From positions 124,001-188,000 of the forward strand of contig NZ_CP155618.1 in assembly GCF_031128465.2 (NCBI RefSeq): a DNA stretch of 64,000 nt, in the 5' to 3' direction. The DNA comes from Mariniflexile litorale. Its GTDB lineage: Bacteria > Bacteroidota > Bacteroidia > Flavobacteriales > Flavobacteriaceae. The notes under the pieces were generated by a model that ran no database searches, was not told the origin of the DNA, and was given only the letters and a program-made list of their open reading frames with translations. The position numbers and the translations under genes were made by a program. This document shows positions 28,465-38,133 of this stretch, piece after piece. Positions within the stretch are counted from its first letter, which is position 1. Every line of letters starts with the position of its first letter.

Positions 28465-28795
28465 ATGACCATTAGAGGTAAAACATTACAAGAAACTGAA
28501 ATAAGTGCAGATGTTTTTTTTATTGATATTAATGAAAGCATTAATTAACAAATACTTATACGCATATTAAAAAAGACCTCAATATAAATATTCGTCCAAA
28601 CAAATGTAACAGGTATAATAATTTAGACTATTATTTTGATGAAAAATTATTTGAAGAATTTTATACTCTTGTACGACTAAATGCTTGGATTGGCTGTCTT
28701 CCTTAACTTTTAAATCGATTCGAAACAACATTAATAAGCTAGAAGGGCATAATTTAATAGCTTTATTATCCATTGGAATTAAGAAATTCTCCATA
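28465..28795 (+). pseudogene. Decayed DDE transposase remnant (3' end)
   Basis: No intact reading frame exists, but three frames read in turn give an IS transposase C-terminus. The stretch from 28575 reads DLNINIRPNKCNRYNNLDYY, then FDEKLFEEFYTLVRLNAWIG; after a frame change comes LLNRFETTLIS, then an in-frame TAG where Trp is expected, then KG, and after another change HNLIALLSIGIKKF up to 28789. This resembles the FDEELY-ERTNAWMD-LLNRFDTTVSSWKGFNYLAFIVI-KKF tail of Bacteroidota DDE transposases. At least two frameshifts and several stops show long decay. The 5' half, including the first catalytic Asp, is absent. The exact IS family is not assigned. Confidence 0.65.
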
Positions 28796-28858
28796 GTATA
28801 AAAATCAAAATAACTTTTATATTATGAAGAACAGGTATGTACAGGATAGTTATATCAT

Positions 28859-28870
28859 TTAATCGTTTTA
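28859..28870. promoter_or_regulatory. Candidate LacI-family operator, copy 1 of 3 before susC
   Basis: TTAATCGTTTTA differs at one base from the TAAATCGTTTTA core found at 16944 and 46149. It is the outermost of three sites within about 105 bases upstream of the second susC. It is the weakest of the three. Confidence 0.4.
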
Positions 28871-28907
28871 ATTTTAAATATTAATTTCACTTTTTTTTAC
28901 AAACTTA

Positions 28908-28925
28908 ACTAAATCGTTTTATTTA
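28908..28925. promoter_or_regulatory. Candidate LacI-family operator, copy 2 of 3 before susC
   Basis: ACTAAATCGTTTTATTTA differs at one of 18 positions from the site at 16944. It lies 37 bases, centre to centre, from copy 3, in a region about 240 bases upstream of the susC start. Paired sites of this kind would allow cooperative binding by LacI dimers. Confidence 0.7.
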
Positions 28926-28944
28926 ATTAACATTTGGATAATCA

Positions 28945-28962
28945 ACTAAAACGATTTACTTA
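28945..28962. promoter_or_regulatory. Candidate LacI-family operator, copy 3 of 3 before susC
   Basis: ACTAAAACGATTTACTTA differs from the 16944 site only at the two positions flanking the central CG, so the outer dyad is fully conserved. The symmetric change at both flanking positions is what a palindrome-binding dimer would tolerate. Confidence 0.7.
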
Positions 28963-29106
28963 ATAGATTTACCATTATTTAAATAGGTTTAATTCAATTA
29001 AGAGCACTAACCAACCACACAAACTAAATTATAAATGACTAAATATAAACTATGAAGAAAAACAACTAAAAAACTTAACAACTAAACCAACACTTATTAT
29101 TAAACC

Positions 29107-29149
29107 TGAATCTCTATATCAAATTGTGTACTTAAAAAATAGGGATTCA
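29107..29149 (+). other. Stem-loop in the susC leader
   Basis: TGAATCTCTAT (29107-29117) can pair with ATAGGGATTCA (29139-29149) over 11 positions with one G-U pair and a 21-base loop. It ends 17 bases before the susC start at 29167, so it could mask or shape the ribosome-binding region. The function is unknown. Confidence 0.4.
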
Positions 29150-29166
29150 TTAAACAAACCAACTTT

Positions 29167-32100
29167 ATGAATATAAAAATTACCCAACTACACATAAGTA
29201 GTAGGTATCTTGAGAAAATAAATTATTTTTTTAAGGTTCTAGCATTATGTTGTATTACCCATTTAAATACATATGCAAGTGAGGAGCTTTTACTAGACTC
29301 AAAACGTATAAACAATTCAAAAAAAATAAACTCATTAAAAAATGATAATGATATATTTAGCTCACACTATTTGCTTGACTTTACAAGCATTAACGATCAA
29401 AAAAATGACATTAATGGAATAATTTATGATGAATTTGGAACACCTTTACCTGGTGCAACTATAATAATTGTTGGCACTAAAGGAGGCGTAATCACAGATT
29501 TTGACGGTAAATTTACTGTTAAATTGAAAATGGGTGATAAAGTACAAGTATCTTATTTAGGGTATAAATCTGTAACTATTGAATATAATGGACAAAAAGA
29601 GCTCACAATTCACATGGAATCAGATGTTAGCGCACTGGATGATGTTACTGTTGTTGCGTTTTCAAAACAGAAAAAAGCAAGTGTTATTGGGGCTATTACC
29701 ACTGTAAAACCATCTGATCTTAAAATTCCATCTAGTAATTTAACAACGTCGTTTGCAGGTCGTATTCCAGGTATGGTTTCTTATCAAAGAAGTGGGGAAC
29801 CTGGTCAAAATACTGCAGAATTTTACATTCGAGGAATAACTTCATTTGGATACAATAAGGGACCTTTAATTTTAGTGGATAACAACGAAGTTACAACAGA
29901 AGAATTATCTCGCTTGCATCCAGATGACATTGCAAGTTTTTCAGTTATGAAGGATGCCACAGCCACAGCACTTTACGGGTCTAGAGGGGCTAATGGTGTT
30001 ATTTTAGTCACTACAAAAGAAGGTGTTATTGGTAAGGCAAAGATAAGTGTTAGAATGGAGCAAGCATCTTCTAGCCCTACCCAAACTGTAGACCTAGCGG
30101 ATCCTATCACTTACATGAGATTACATAATGAAGCCGTTAGAACCAGAGATCCCCTAGGCAATACGCCTTATTCACCACAAAAAATTAATAATACCATTGC
30201 GGGAAATAATCCTGCTGTTTATCCAGCAAATGATTGGAGAAAGATGTTATTTAAAAATGAGGCTATTAATAGACAAGTTAATCTAAATGTAAGCGGTGGT
30301 GGTAAAGTCGCTAGATACTACGTAGCGGGTAGTTATTCTAACGATACGGGTTTGCTAAAGGTTGATGGAACAAATAATTTCAATAATAATATCAAATTAG
30401 ATCGTTACATGATACGTTCAAATATTAATATTGATATTACAGAAACAACGGAAGCAAAAGTTCGTTTACAAGGTGCTTTTGATCAATACTCCGGTCCAAT
30501 TGATAGTGGATCAGATTTGTATAAAAAGGTTATGCGAACCAACCCAGTCCTTTTCCCTGCTACTTTTGAGCCAGACGAAGCTAATCAAAATACAAAACAT
30601 ATACTTTTTGGAAATGCTGATACAGGTGGTTTTTTAAATCCATACGCAGATATGGTTAGAGGCTATAAAGAATATTACACATCTCAAGTATCTGCACAGT
30701 TTGAATTAAAACAGGATTTATCCGTTTTACTAAAAGGACTTTCTTTAAGAGGAATGTTTAATACAAACAGGCATTCTCATTACAATATAAGTCGTGGTTA
30801 CAATCCTTTTTATTATAAAATAGGTATGTATGATAAAGCAGCTGACGAATATACATTGAATGTATTAAATGAAGATACAGGTACCGAATATTTAGGGTAT
30901 GGTGAAGGACCAAAAGAGATAAAATCTACAACTTATTATGAAACCGCACTAAATTGGAATGATACTTTTAATGAAAAACATGAAGTAAGCGGATTATTAG
31001 TTGCAACTGCCCGAGAAAGAGTCGAAGCCAATGCTGGAGATCTTCAACGTTCTTTGCCTTACCGAAATTTAGGATATGCGGGTCGTGCTACATATGCTTT
31101 TGATTCTCGCTATTTGTTTGAATTTAATTTTGGGTATAATGGTTCCGAACGATTTTCAGAAAAAGAACGTTTTGGTTTTTTCCCTTCTGTAGGTTATGGT
31201 TGGATTGTATCTAATGAAAAGTTTTGGCAAGGAAAAATAGCCAACACTATTAATAAATTAAAACTAAGATATACCTATGGGATTGTAGGTAATGATGCTA
31301 TTGGAAGTAGAGATGACAGGTTTTTCTATCTGTCTAATGTAAACTTAAATGATGGTAGTAATGGCGCTAATTTTGGAACTTATGGAAATGATTATTCACG
31401 AAATGGCGTGTCTATTTCACGATATGCAAATGACGAGATTACTTGGGAAGTAGCAGAAAAATATAACATAGGTCTTGAGATTGGTTTATGGAATAAATTG
31501 GATATAGACGTTGATGTTTTTTCTGAAAATCGAACGAATGTTTTAATGAATCGTTCGGCTATACCTTCCACTATGGGACTCCAAGCTAATGTACAAGCAA
31601 ATGTGGGAGAAGCGTCTAGTAAAGGTCTTGAATTTTCATTTAATTTCAACCACTCCTTTAATAAAGATTTTTGGATAACCGCTATGGGAAATTTTACATA
31701 TGCTACTAGTCAATATGAAGTATATGAAGAACCCGATTATCCCAATGAGCCATGGAAATCTAGAATAGGTGATCCTATCGCTCAATATTATGGCTATGTG
31801 GCTGAACGCCTTTTTGTTGATGATGATGAAGTTAAGAATTCGCCCACCCAATTTGGGGATTATAGAGGAGGTGATATTAAATATAAGGATTTGAATGGTG
31901 ATGGTAAAATAACCGATTTAGATATAGTGCCTTTAGGGAATCCTCATAGTCCGGAAATTGTGTATGGTTTTGGTTTTTCAGGAGGCTGGAAAGGAATTGA
32001 TTTTTCAACTTTCTTTCAAGGCTTAGGAAGAACATCTCTTTTTATAGACCCATATTCAACGTCTCCTTTTATTAATCAGCAAAGTGCACTATTACAAGTA

Positions 32101-32454
32101 TATGCCGATAATCATTGGTCTGAAGACAACCGAAATGTATATGCATTATGGCCAAGGCTTTCAGAAACTATCGTAGGCAATAATATGCAAACATCAAGTT
32201 GGTGGGTAAGAGATGGATCTTTCTTGCGTTTGAAAGCTATTGAATTAGGATATACTATTCCAAGTAAAATAACTTTAAAGGCTAATATAGAAAAATTTCG
32301 TTTTTATATGAACGGAACCAACCTTCTAACCTTTAGTAAATTTAAATTATGGGATCCAGAAATGGGAGGTGATGAGCCTGGTGATGGTCGTGGTAATGGT
32401 CTGGGATATCCAATTCAAAAGGTCATTAATTTTGGTTTACAAATTTCATTTTAA
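29167..32454 (+). CDS. SusC/RagA-family TonB-dependent outer-membrane transporter (full length)
   Basis: 1095 residues. The N-terminal signal (FFKVLALCCITHLNTYA) is preceded by an unusually long leader of about 20 residues and followed by a poorly conserved linker to about residue 80. A carboxypeptidase-regulatory-like domain (GIIYDEFGTPLPGATIIIVG, about 85-160) precedes the TonB-box-like DDVTVVAF and the plug (SFAGRIPGMVSY, EFYIRGITSFG, SVMKDATATALYGSRGANGV). A 22-strand barrel with a C-terminal Phe (LQISF) completes it. No STN domain is present, so regulation through FecR is not expected. Three operator palindromes upstream suggest LacI control instead. Together with the SusD 11 bases downstream it forms an oligosaccharide import complex, most likely for the same mannan. 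Confidence 0.96.
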   Translation: MNIKITQLHISSRYLEKINYFFKVLALCCITHLNTYASEELLLDSKRINNSKKINSLKNDNDIFSSHYLLDFTSINDQKNDINGIIYDEFGTPLPGATIIIVGTKGGVITDFDGKFTVKLKMGDKVQVSYLGYKSVTIEYNGQKELTIHMESDVSALDDVTVVAFSKQKKASVIGAITTVKPSDLKIPSSNLTTSFAGRIPGMVSYQRSGEPGQNTAEFYIRGITSFGYNKGPLILVDNNEVTTEELSRLHPDDIASFSVMKDATATALYGSRGANGVILVTTKEGVIGKAKISVRMEQASSSPTQTVDLADPITYMRLHNEAVRTRDPLGNTPYSPQKINNTIAGNNPAVYPANDWRKMLFKNEAINRQVNLNVSGGGKVARYYVAGSYSNDTGLLKVDGTNNFNNNIKLDRYMIRSNINIDITETTEAKVRLQGAFDQYSGPIDSGSDLYKKVMRTNPVLFPATFEPDEANQNTKHILFGNADTGGFLNPYADMVRGYKEYYTSQVSAQFELKQDLSVLLKGLSLRGMFNTNRHSHYNISRGYNPFYYKIGMYDKAADEYTLNVLNEDTGTEYLGYGEGPKEIKSTTYYETALNWNDTFNEKHEVSGLLVATARERVEANAGDLQRSLPYRNLGYAGRATYAFDSRYLFEFNFGYNGSERFSEKERFGFFPSVGYGWIVSNEKFWQGKIANTINKLKLRYTYGIVGNDAIGSRDDRFFYLSNVNLNDGSNGANFGTYGNDYSRNGVSISRYANDEITWEVAEKYNIGLEIGLWNKLDIDVDVFSENRTNVLMNRSAIPSTMGLQANVQANVGEASSKGLEFSFNFNHSFNKDFWITAMGNFTYATSQYEVYEEPDYPNEPWKSRIGDPIAQYYGYVAERLFVDDDEVKNSPTQFGDYRGGDIKYKDLNGDGKITDLDIVPLGNPHSPEIVYGFGFSGGWKGIDFSTFFQGLGRTSLFIDPYSTSPFINQQSALLQVYADNHWSEDNRNVYALWPRLSETIVGNNMQTSSWWVRDGSFLRLKAIELGYTIPSKITLKANIEKFRFYMNGTNLLTFSKFKLWDPEMGGDEPGDGRGNGLGYPIQKVINFGLQISF

Positions 32455-32465
32455 AATATAAAATC

Positions 32466-34409
32466 ATGAAAAATATAAATATAATAATAGGAACATTCAT
32501 ACTCTTATTTGGGATGTCATCTTGTAGTGATTATTTAGACGTAGTTCCAGATAATGTTGCAATAATAGACCATGCTTTTCGTAGTAGAAATGAAGCAGAG
32601 AAATTTTTATTTACTTGTTACAGCTACCGGCCTGAAATAGGCTCTGTAGATAAGGATCCTGCCATGGCTTCTGATGAAATTTTCAAACGTTATGGTACTA
32701 ATGGAGGAAGTCGGTTTTGGGAAAATACACGACTACAATTAGGCTTTCAGGAATCTAATAATCCAATTTTAAATGTTTGGGATGGAGAGAGGTCCTCAGA
32801 ATCGGCATGGAAAGGTATTCGAGATTGTAATATTTTTTTAGAAAAAATACATCAAGTAACAGATATGGACGATTATGAAATGAATAGATGGATTTCTGAA
32901 GTAAAATTTTTGAAAGCATATTATCACTATTACCTTTTTAAATGTTATGGCCCCATTCCAATTGTTGATGTAAATATTGAAACGAGTGCTGAAGAAGAGG
33001 ATATGTGGGTTTATAGAGAACCCATCGATGAGGTTATAAAATACATTACAGACCTCATGCTGGAGTCTATTACAGATTTACCTGCTGCAATCGAAATCGT
33101 TGAAGGAACAGAAGCAGGTAGGGTTGATAAACTTATAGCTTATGCTATACGCGCCGAAGCATTAGTTTATGCAGCAAGCCCTCTTTTTAATGGTAATAAA
33201 GATTATGCTAATATGATCGACAATCGAGGGATCCAATTATTTCCTCAATCATATAATGAAAACAAATGGTTATTGGCCGCTAATGCTTGTAAAGAAGCTA
33301 TTGATGTTGCCCATACGCAAGGCAAAGCATTATATGATTTGCTAGACCCTTTTGTTTTAACTGTAGATCCCATATTCCAGTTGCAAACTACCTATCGTGA
33401 GGCTATTTGTGCTAGGTGGAATAAAGAACTTATTTGGGGAAATACAAGATACGATAATGGATATCTTCAAAGAAGTACTCAAGTGAGATTGGTTCGAATG
33501 AATGAATCAACAATAAATAGAGCAACTTCAGAATATGCACCAACTATAAATATGGTAGAGCGCTATTATTCATCAAACGGAGTCCCTATTAATGAAGATC
33601 GCGATTGGGTAGCAACTAATAACTGGTATGGAGATAGATATCAAATTAGAGCAGAAGCTGCCAAAGTAGGAGAAGAAAGGTATGTTGAATTAGGCAAACA
33701 TACAGTTAATTTACATTTTAATCGGGAACCAAGATTTTATGCGAGTGTAGGTTTTGATAAAGGCGTTTATTTTGGAAATGGAAATTATCTGTTTACTGGT
33801 TCAAACCGAGATGTAAAATATGCCGATTTTCTAAAAGGCCAAGTTTCAGGGTTTCAAGGAGGTAGTGGTTATTCTATTACTGGTTATTCCACTAAAAAAA
33901 TGCATAGTTTTAAAAACACTCAAACGAATACACAAACTACAGAAGAGTTTTACCCTTTTCCAATTATGCGATTGGCAGATCTTTATTTATTGTATTCAGA
34001 AGCTTTAAACGAGGCTAATGGATCTGCTGAAGATGTTTTTGAATATGTAGATCTTATTAGAAATCGTGTAGGATTAGAAGGTGTTATAGATTCATGGTCC
34101 CAATATTCTGTTAACCCAACTAAACCAAATTCCAAAGAAGGACGACGCGAAATTATACATCAAGAACGTGGTATAGAATTAGCCTTTGAAGGAAAACGCT
34201 ATTGGGATATTAAACGTTGGAAAAAAATCCCAGTGCTGAACGATCAACCAAAAGGTTGGAATATGCAAGGAACTGTTAAAGAAGATTTTTACAAAGTTCT
34301 TTTATTACCAGAAGTACCCCTTTCTTTTTCAACTAAGGATTACTTCTGGCCTATTAAAGAATCAAATCTATCAAGAAACGCTAACTTAATTCAAAACTAT
34401 GGTTGGTAG
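32466..34409 (+). CDS. SusD/RagB-family surface glycan-binding lipoprotein
   Basis: A 647-residue lipoprotein (lipobox MSSC, Cys20), long for a SusD, with the start CSDYLDVVPDN typical of the family. The C-terminal GIELAFEGKRYWDIKRW and the closing SRNANLIQNYGW are characteristic. The extra length lies in the middle of the protein (about residues 270-480), where loops shaping the glycan-binding face usually sit. It follows susC by 11 bases and should form the hinged lid of the transporter on the cell surface. Confidence 0.95.
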   Translation: MKNINIIIGTFILLFGMSSCSDYLDVVPDNVAIIDHAFRSRNEAEKFLFTCYSYRPEIGSVDKDPAMASDEIFKRYGTNGGSRFWENTRLQLGFQESNNPILNVWDGERSSESAWKGIRDCNIFLEKIHQVTDMDDYEMNRWISEVKFLKAYYHYYLFKCYGPIPIVDVNIETSAEEEDMWVYREPIDEVIKYITDLMLESITDLPAAIEIVEGTEAGRVDKLIAYAIRAEALVYAASPLFNGNKDYANMIDNRGIQLFPQSYNENKWLLAANACKEAIDVAHTQGKALYDLLDPFVLTVDPIFQLQTTYREAICARWNKELIWGNTRYDNGYLQRSTQVRLVRMNESTINRATSEYAPTINMVERYYSSNGVPINEDRDWVATNNWYGDRYQIRAEAAKVGEERYVELGKHTVNLHFNREPRFYASVGFDKGVYFGNGNYLFTGSNRDVKYADFLKGQVSGFQGGSGYSITGYSTKKMHSFKNTQTNTQTTEEFYPFPIMRLADLYLLYSEALNEANGSAEDVFEYVDLIRNRVGLEGVIDSWSQYSVNPTKPNSKEGRREIIHQERGIELAFEGKRYWDIKRWKKIPVLNDQPKGWNMQGTVKEDFYKVLLLPEVPLSFSTKDYFWPIKESNLSRNANLIQNYGW

Positions 34410-34450
34410 CAGTTATAAGACTGTTATTAATTTAACTTAAAATAAAATAA

Positions 34451-35626
34451 ATGAAAAATAGAATAATCTTAATAATTTTCGGGATCTGCATCTCAGCATG
34501 TTCAGAAGAGATCGCTGTAGGGCAGCCGCCTCTAGAAAGTATAGCACCAGGTTTAGTAACCAATTTAAATGCTATAAGCGTACCCGGAGGTGCGTTCATT
34601 ACATTTACACCCCCTATAGATGAAGATCTGCTATATACCAAAGCAGTTTATTCGCGTAGAAAAGGCGAAATTACTGAGTATAGATCTTCCCTATATTCTG
34701 ATACTTTGAAGATTGAAGGGTTTGGCAATACAAACGATCAAGTAATAAAAATAATTGCGGTAGATAGAAGTAGAAATGAATCGGAACCTGTTAGTATTAC
34801 AATAACGCCTCTTGAGCCTGCCGTGAATGTTATTGCACAAACTTTAGATGTTAAACCAGATTTTGGAGGTATTACTAACACTTGGACGAATGAAGGGAAC
34901 GCAGAAATATCTTTAGTTCTTGAGGAAGAAGACCTTCTTCTAGGTGAATTGGCAGAATTGGAAACTTTTTACTCAAAAGCAACTAACGGTAAGTTCTCTG
35001 TTTATGGATTGGATACCATCCCAAAAACAATACAATATCATTTTGAAGACCGTTGGCAGAATCGTTCTGAAATACAGACTTTTACAATAACACCATTTTA
35101 TGAAACTGAGTATGAAAAATCTCGTTTTGCTTTTATAGATTTACCTGGAGATGGTCCGCATCATGGTGGTTGGAAAGGTACCAATATATGGAATGATACT
35201 AATGAAAATCCTGGCTATTCTTCACAGGGAGGTCAGGGAATTTGGCCTCAATCTATAACGATAGATTTAGGCACTGCTGGTTTGATAAGTCGTATGACAG
35301 TATATCAACGTGTTGAAAGCGATAATTATGTTTATGCAGAGGGAAATCTTAAAAAATTCGAGGTTTGGGGAGCAGAAACTTTAGATACTTCTGGAAACTG
35401 GGATAGTTGGACAAAATTGGGAGATTTTGAGTCTATAAAACCATCCGGTTTACCGTTTGGAACATTTTCAGATGAAGATGAATTTATTGCTAAAAATGGT
35501 GAAAATTTCTCTTTTCCTGCCTCTAATCCCAAAGTACGCTATCTAAGAATATTGGTGACTGAAACATGGGCTGGAGGTGATAATTTCCAAATAATGGAGT
35601 TGGATATTTTTGGTGATAATCGCTAG
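34451..35626 (+). CDS. Surface glycan-binding lipoprotein with DUF4959, DUF5126 and DUF5000 (F5/8-like) domains
   Basis: A 391-residue lipoprotein (lipobox ISAC, Cys17). Domain order matches the BT_3984-type proteins of Bacteroides mannan PULs as I recall them: an N-terminal DUF4959 (PGLVTNLNAISVPGGAFITF, about 30-115), a DUF5126 Ig-like middle (about 120-230) and a C-terminal DUF5000 discoidin-like jelly roll (GWKGTNIWNDTNENPGYSSQ, YLRILVTETWAGGDNFQIME, about 250-391). No catalytic residues are evident. As the third gene in a susCD operon it should be a surface-exposed binding protein for the imported glycan. Confidence 0.88.
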   Translation: MKNRIILIIFGICISACSEEIAVGQPPLESIAPGLVTNLNAISVPGGAFITFTPPIDEDLLYTKAVYSRRKGEITEYRSSLYSDTLKIEGFGNTNDQVIKIIAVDRSRNESEPVSITITPLEPAVNVIAQTLDVKPDFGGITNTWTNEGNAEISLVLEEEDLLLGELAELETFYSKATNGKFSVYGLDTIPKTIQYHFEDRWQNRSEIQTFTITPFYETEYEKSRFAFIDLPGDGPHHGGWKGTNIWNDTNENPGYSSQGGQGIWPQSITIDLGTAGLISRMTVYQRVESDNYVYAEGNLKKFEVWGAETLDTSGNWDSWTKLGDFESIKPSGLPFGTFSDEDEFIAKNGENFSFPASNPKVRYLRILVTETWAGGDNFQIMELDIFGDNR

Positions 35627-35652
35627 AATTTTAATTTTTAAAAAATTATATT

Positions 35653-36846
35653 ATGAAATCAATTTTTTATTTTAATACGAATCTGATCAAAAAAATGATT
35701 GAACAGGTTTCTTTTAAAAATCTAACATCTCGTGTTCTTAAAATGATATATATAAATGGATTTATATTGTTTCTACTAGGAATGCAATCGTGTTCGGATA
35801 TGAACGATTTACACAATAAATATTTAGATGAAGGCGAACATATTTATGCAGAAAAAATAGATACTGTAGTTGTTGGATCTGGATTTGAGCGAATTAATCT
35901 AGAAATGCATATCAATACTGAAAGCATAAAAACCGCTAGGATTTTTTGGAATAATGAGAATAATCAGGTGGATTCAGTAGATGTTGATATCAATTTTCAA
36001 AAAGGAGTTTTTAATAAACTAATTACAAACCTTAATGAACAGCAATACATATTCAAATTTATTAATATTGATAGGTATGGGAACAAATCACTTCCCTATG
36101 AAGCATTAGGTCTTGTATATGGTAATAATTACATCAATACAATTGCTAATAGAACCATATTATCTTTAGCAGCTGATATTGATAATGAAGTCTTTATTAA
36201 TTGGGCAGAAAATTTTGACAAAAAACTAGATAACTGTACCTTGATTTATACCGATATAAATGGGACAGAGATTGAAATTATAGTTCCGGCTGATGAATTA
36301 ACGACCTTCTTGCCAGGTTTTGCATCCGATTTAAAATATAATACAGGTTTTGCACCAAATGCTAATGCTATTGATGTTTTTTATACCGATTTTGTTTCTG
36401 TAAATACCTCAAATATTATTTTAGATAACTCTAACTGGAGTATTGATAGTTTTTCAACACAACAAGGTGGAGATGATAATAAGGTTGCTAACATACTTGA
36501 TGGAAATCAAAACACCCGTTGGCACTCAAAAGCTGGAGAATCTAATTACCCACATTGGGTTATTATAGATTTAGGTAGCGAGGCTACTTTTTCTAAAGTA
36601 GAAATTTTAAGATCTACATATGATGGTGGTGGAGATAATAGAGCCCCAGATAAATTTACCTTTGAAGTTAGTAAAGACAAAATAACTTGGGTTGATATGG
36701 GTGAATTTAATTTCAATAGACACACTAATGATGGACAATTTTACTCGATTGTAGTATCAGACCCAACGCGATACGTCCGATTTACCGGCACTGAAGGAGG
36801 AGGAGGTAGCAATATGGTTCTTGGAGCCATCAAACTATTTAAGTAA
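35653..36846 (+). CDS. Surface glycan-binding lipoprotein with DUF4998 and F5/8 type C domain
   Basis: 397 residues from the first ATG; a start at 35743 (MIYINGFILFLLGMQSC) would give a more usual signal peptide, with lipobox Cys47 in the long form. Residues of about 50-150 match the DUF4998 pattern (CSDMNDLHNKYLDEGEHIYA, TARIFWNNENNQVDSVDV). A second Ig-like part follows, then a C-terminal F5/8 type C domain (ILDGNQNTRWHSKAGESNYP, PHWVIIDLGSEATFSKVEIL, TRYVRFTGTEGGG), which is a CBM32-like carbohydrate-binding fold. It is the last gene before the terminator at 36953 and completes a SusC-SusD-SGBP-SGBP operon. Confidence 0.88.
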   Translation: MKSIFYFNTNLIKKMIEQVSFKNLTSRVLKMIYINGFILFLLGMQSCSDMNDLHNKYLDEGEHIYAEKIDTVVVGSGFERINLEMHINTESIKTARIFWNNENNQVDSVDVDINFQKGVFNKLITNLNEQQYIFKFINIDRYGNKSLPYEALGLVYGNNYINTIANRTILSLAADIDNEVFINWAENFDKKLDNCTLIYTDINGTEIEIIVPADELTTFLPGFASDLKYNTGFAPNANAIDVFYTDFVSVNTSNIILDNSNWSIDSFSTQQGGDDNKVANILDGNQNTRWHSKAGESNYPHWVIIDLGSEATFSKVEILRSTYDGGGDNRAPDKFTFEVSKDKITWVDMGEFNFNRHTNDGQFYSIVVSDPTRYVRFTGTEGGGGSNMVLGAIKLFK

Positions 36847-36952
36847 TAAACACACATAAAAGTGAGTGATATAGTATAAATATCATGTGTTAGTATTAGC
36901 ACAGGAACTGTTTTTATAAAATGTTCGAAGATAATATTAGTATCACTGGAAT

Positions 36953-37008
36953 AAAATAGCAGCTAAAAAACTAAACTTAAAGTTAGTTTTTTAGCTGCTA
37001 TTTTTCTT
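36953..37008 (+). terminator. Rho-independent terminator ending the second susCD operon
   Basis: AAAATAGCAGCTAAAAAACTA (36953-36973) pairs with TAGTTTTTTAGCTGCTATTTT (36984-37004), essentially perfectly, over a short loop and runs into T-rich sequence. The rest of the 327-base gap from 36847 to 37173 shows no gene. Confidence 0.88.
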
Positions 37009-37173
37009 TTTTAGAGAAAATAAATCTAAAATTATATCTTGTGAATTTTATCCGCTTGCTAAATTCTCTCTATCAAAAACTTTTAAAAGAATTTAAAAAA
37101 GATAATTTTTAAATGGGAACTTGGTGGAAAACAACAAGAAAATTATAATTAAATTTTAAAAACTTAAACTATA

Positions 37174-37959
37174 GTGAAAACAATTAGCACTTTTCTTTTT
37201 ATATGTACAATTACTTTTTGTAATTCTCAAATTCTAAAAAAACAAATACCTGATAAACTGGTTGTGCTTACCTTTGATGACGCTCCTGCAAGTCATTATT
37301 CTATAGTGGCCCCTTTGCTAAAAGATTATGGTTTTGGGGCTACTTTCTTTGTATGTGAGTTTCCTCCAAATTATAAAGATAGTACACTTTATATGAACTG
37401 GAGACAAATAAAAATGCTTGATAAATTAGGTTTTGAAGTGGCAAATCATACACGAACTCATGCCAATGTTACTAAATTGACCCAAGCGCAATTTAATGAG
37501 GAGTTAGAATACATAGAAAACAAATGTGATTCTTTAAATATTTTAAAGCCAACTAATTTTGCTTACCCCGGATACGGGTTAAATTCTAAAGTTCTAGATT
37601 TTTTAGATAAAAAAAGATATGTTTTCGCTAGAGCTGGAGGCAGTAGGGTTTATGATCCTTTAATAGATCACCCCTACCTCATCCCGAGTTGGGCAATAGA
37701 TGAGAATAATAAAACAGAAATAATGGCTGCTCTTGATAAAGCAAAAAAAGGAAAAATTATAATCCTAACCTTTCATGGAATACCAGATATGGAACATCCT
37801 TGGGTAAATACACCTCCAAGATTATTTAAAGAGTATTTGAAATATTTATCTGATCATAAATTTAAAGTGATCTCGCTTAAAGATTTGAATAATTACATAA
37901 ACACTGATAAGGCTAAAGAAACTATTGTTGTTGACATGAATAAGCCATTAAAAAATTAA
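37174..37959 (+). CDS. NodB-type polysaccharide deacetylase (CE4), exported, GTG start
   Basis: 261 residues from a GTG at 37174, needed to include the signal peptide (TFLFICTITFCNSQ). CE4/NodB motifs are clear: TFDDAP with Asp35 (base) and Asp36 (metal), NHTRTH with His92 and His96 (metal), FAYPGY (motif 3) and ILTFHGI (motif 5). It should remove N- or O-acetyl groups from a polysaccharide in a metal-dependent way. It is isolated between a terminator and a convergent operon, so it has its own promoter. Substrate is unknown: it may deacetylate the mannan, chitin-like material attached to a fungal wall, or the cell's own peptidoglycan. Confidence 0.88.
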   Translation: MKTISTFLFICTITFCNSQILKKQIPDKLVVLTFDDAPASHYSIVAPLLKDYGFGATFFVCEFPPNYKDSTLYMNWRQIKMLDKLGFEVANHTRTHANVTKLTQAQFNEELEYIENKCDSLNILKPTNFAYPGYGLNSKVLDFLDKKRYVFARAGGSRVYDPLIDHPYLIPSWAIDENNKTEIMAALDKAKKGKIIILTFHGIPDMEHPWVNTPPRLFKEYLKYLSDHKFKVISLKDLNNYINTDKAKETIVVDMNKPLKN

Positions 37960-37987
37960 TTAACATCTATAAAACACCTATTTTTTA

Positions 37988-38011
37988 TTAATTTCAACTG
38001 TTTGAAGTTAA
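37988..38011. terminator. Stem-loop between convergent genes
   Basis: TTAATTTCAA (37988-37997) and TTGAAGTTAA (38002-38011) pair over 10 positions with one wobble and a 4-base loop. It lies in the 174-base gap between the deacetylase and the oppositely directed GH78-like gene, where a bidirectional terminator is expected. There is no good T-run on either side. Confidence 0.45.
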
Positions 38012-38133
38012 AAGCTACTGTTTCTGTTTATTGATGCTAATGAAAAAGTATTTACAATAATTTTATCCTTCTATTCCGCTTATTTATTTTATAACTTCAT
38101 CACTATTAAAAAATTATAATACATTTCTATAAC

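Noticed and set aside
28579-28794. A 71-residue open frame on the minus strand
   Set aside because: It is antisense to the transposase remnant, has no recognisable motif, and its frame exists only because the DNA is AT-rich.
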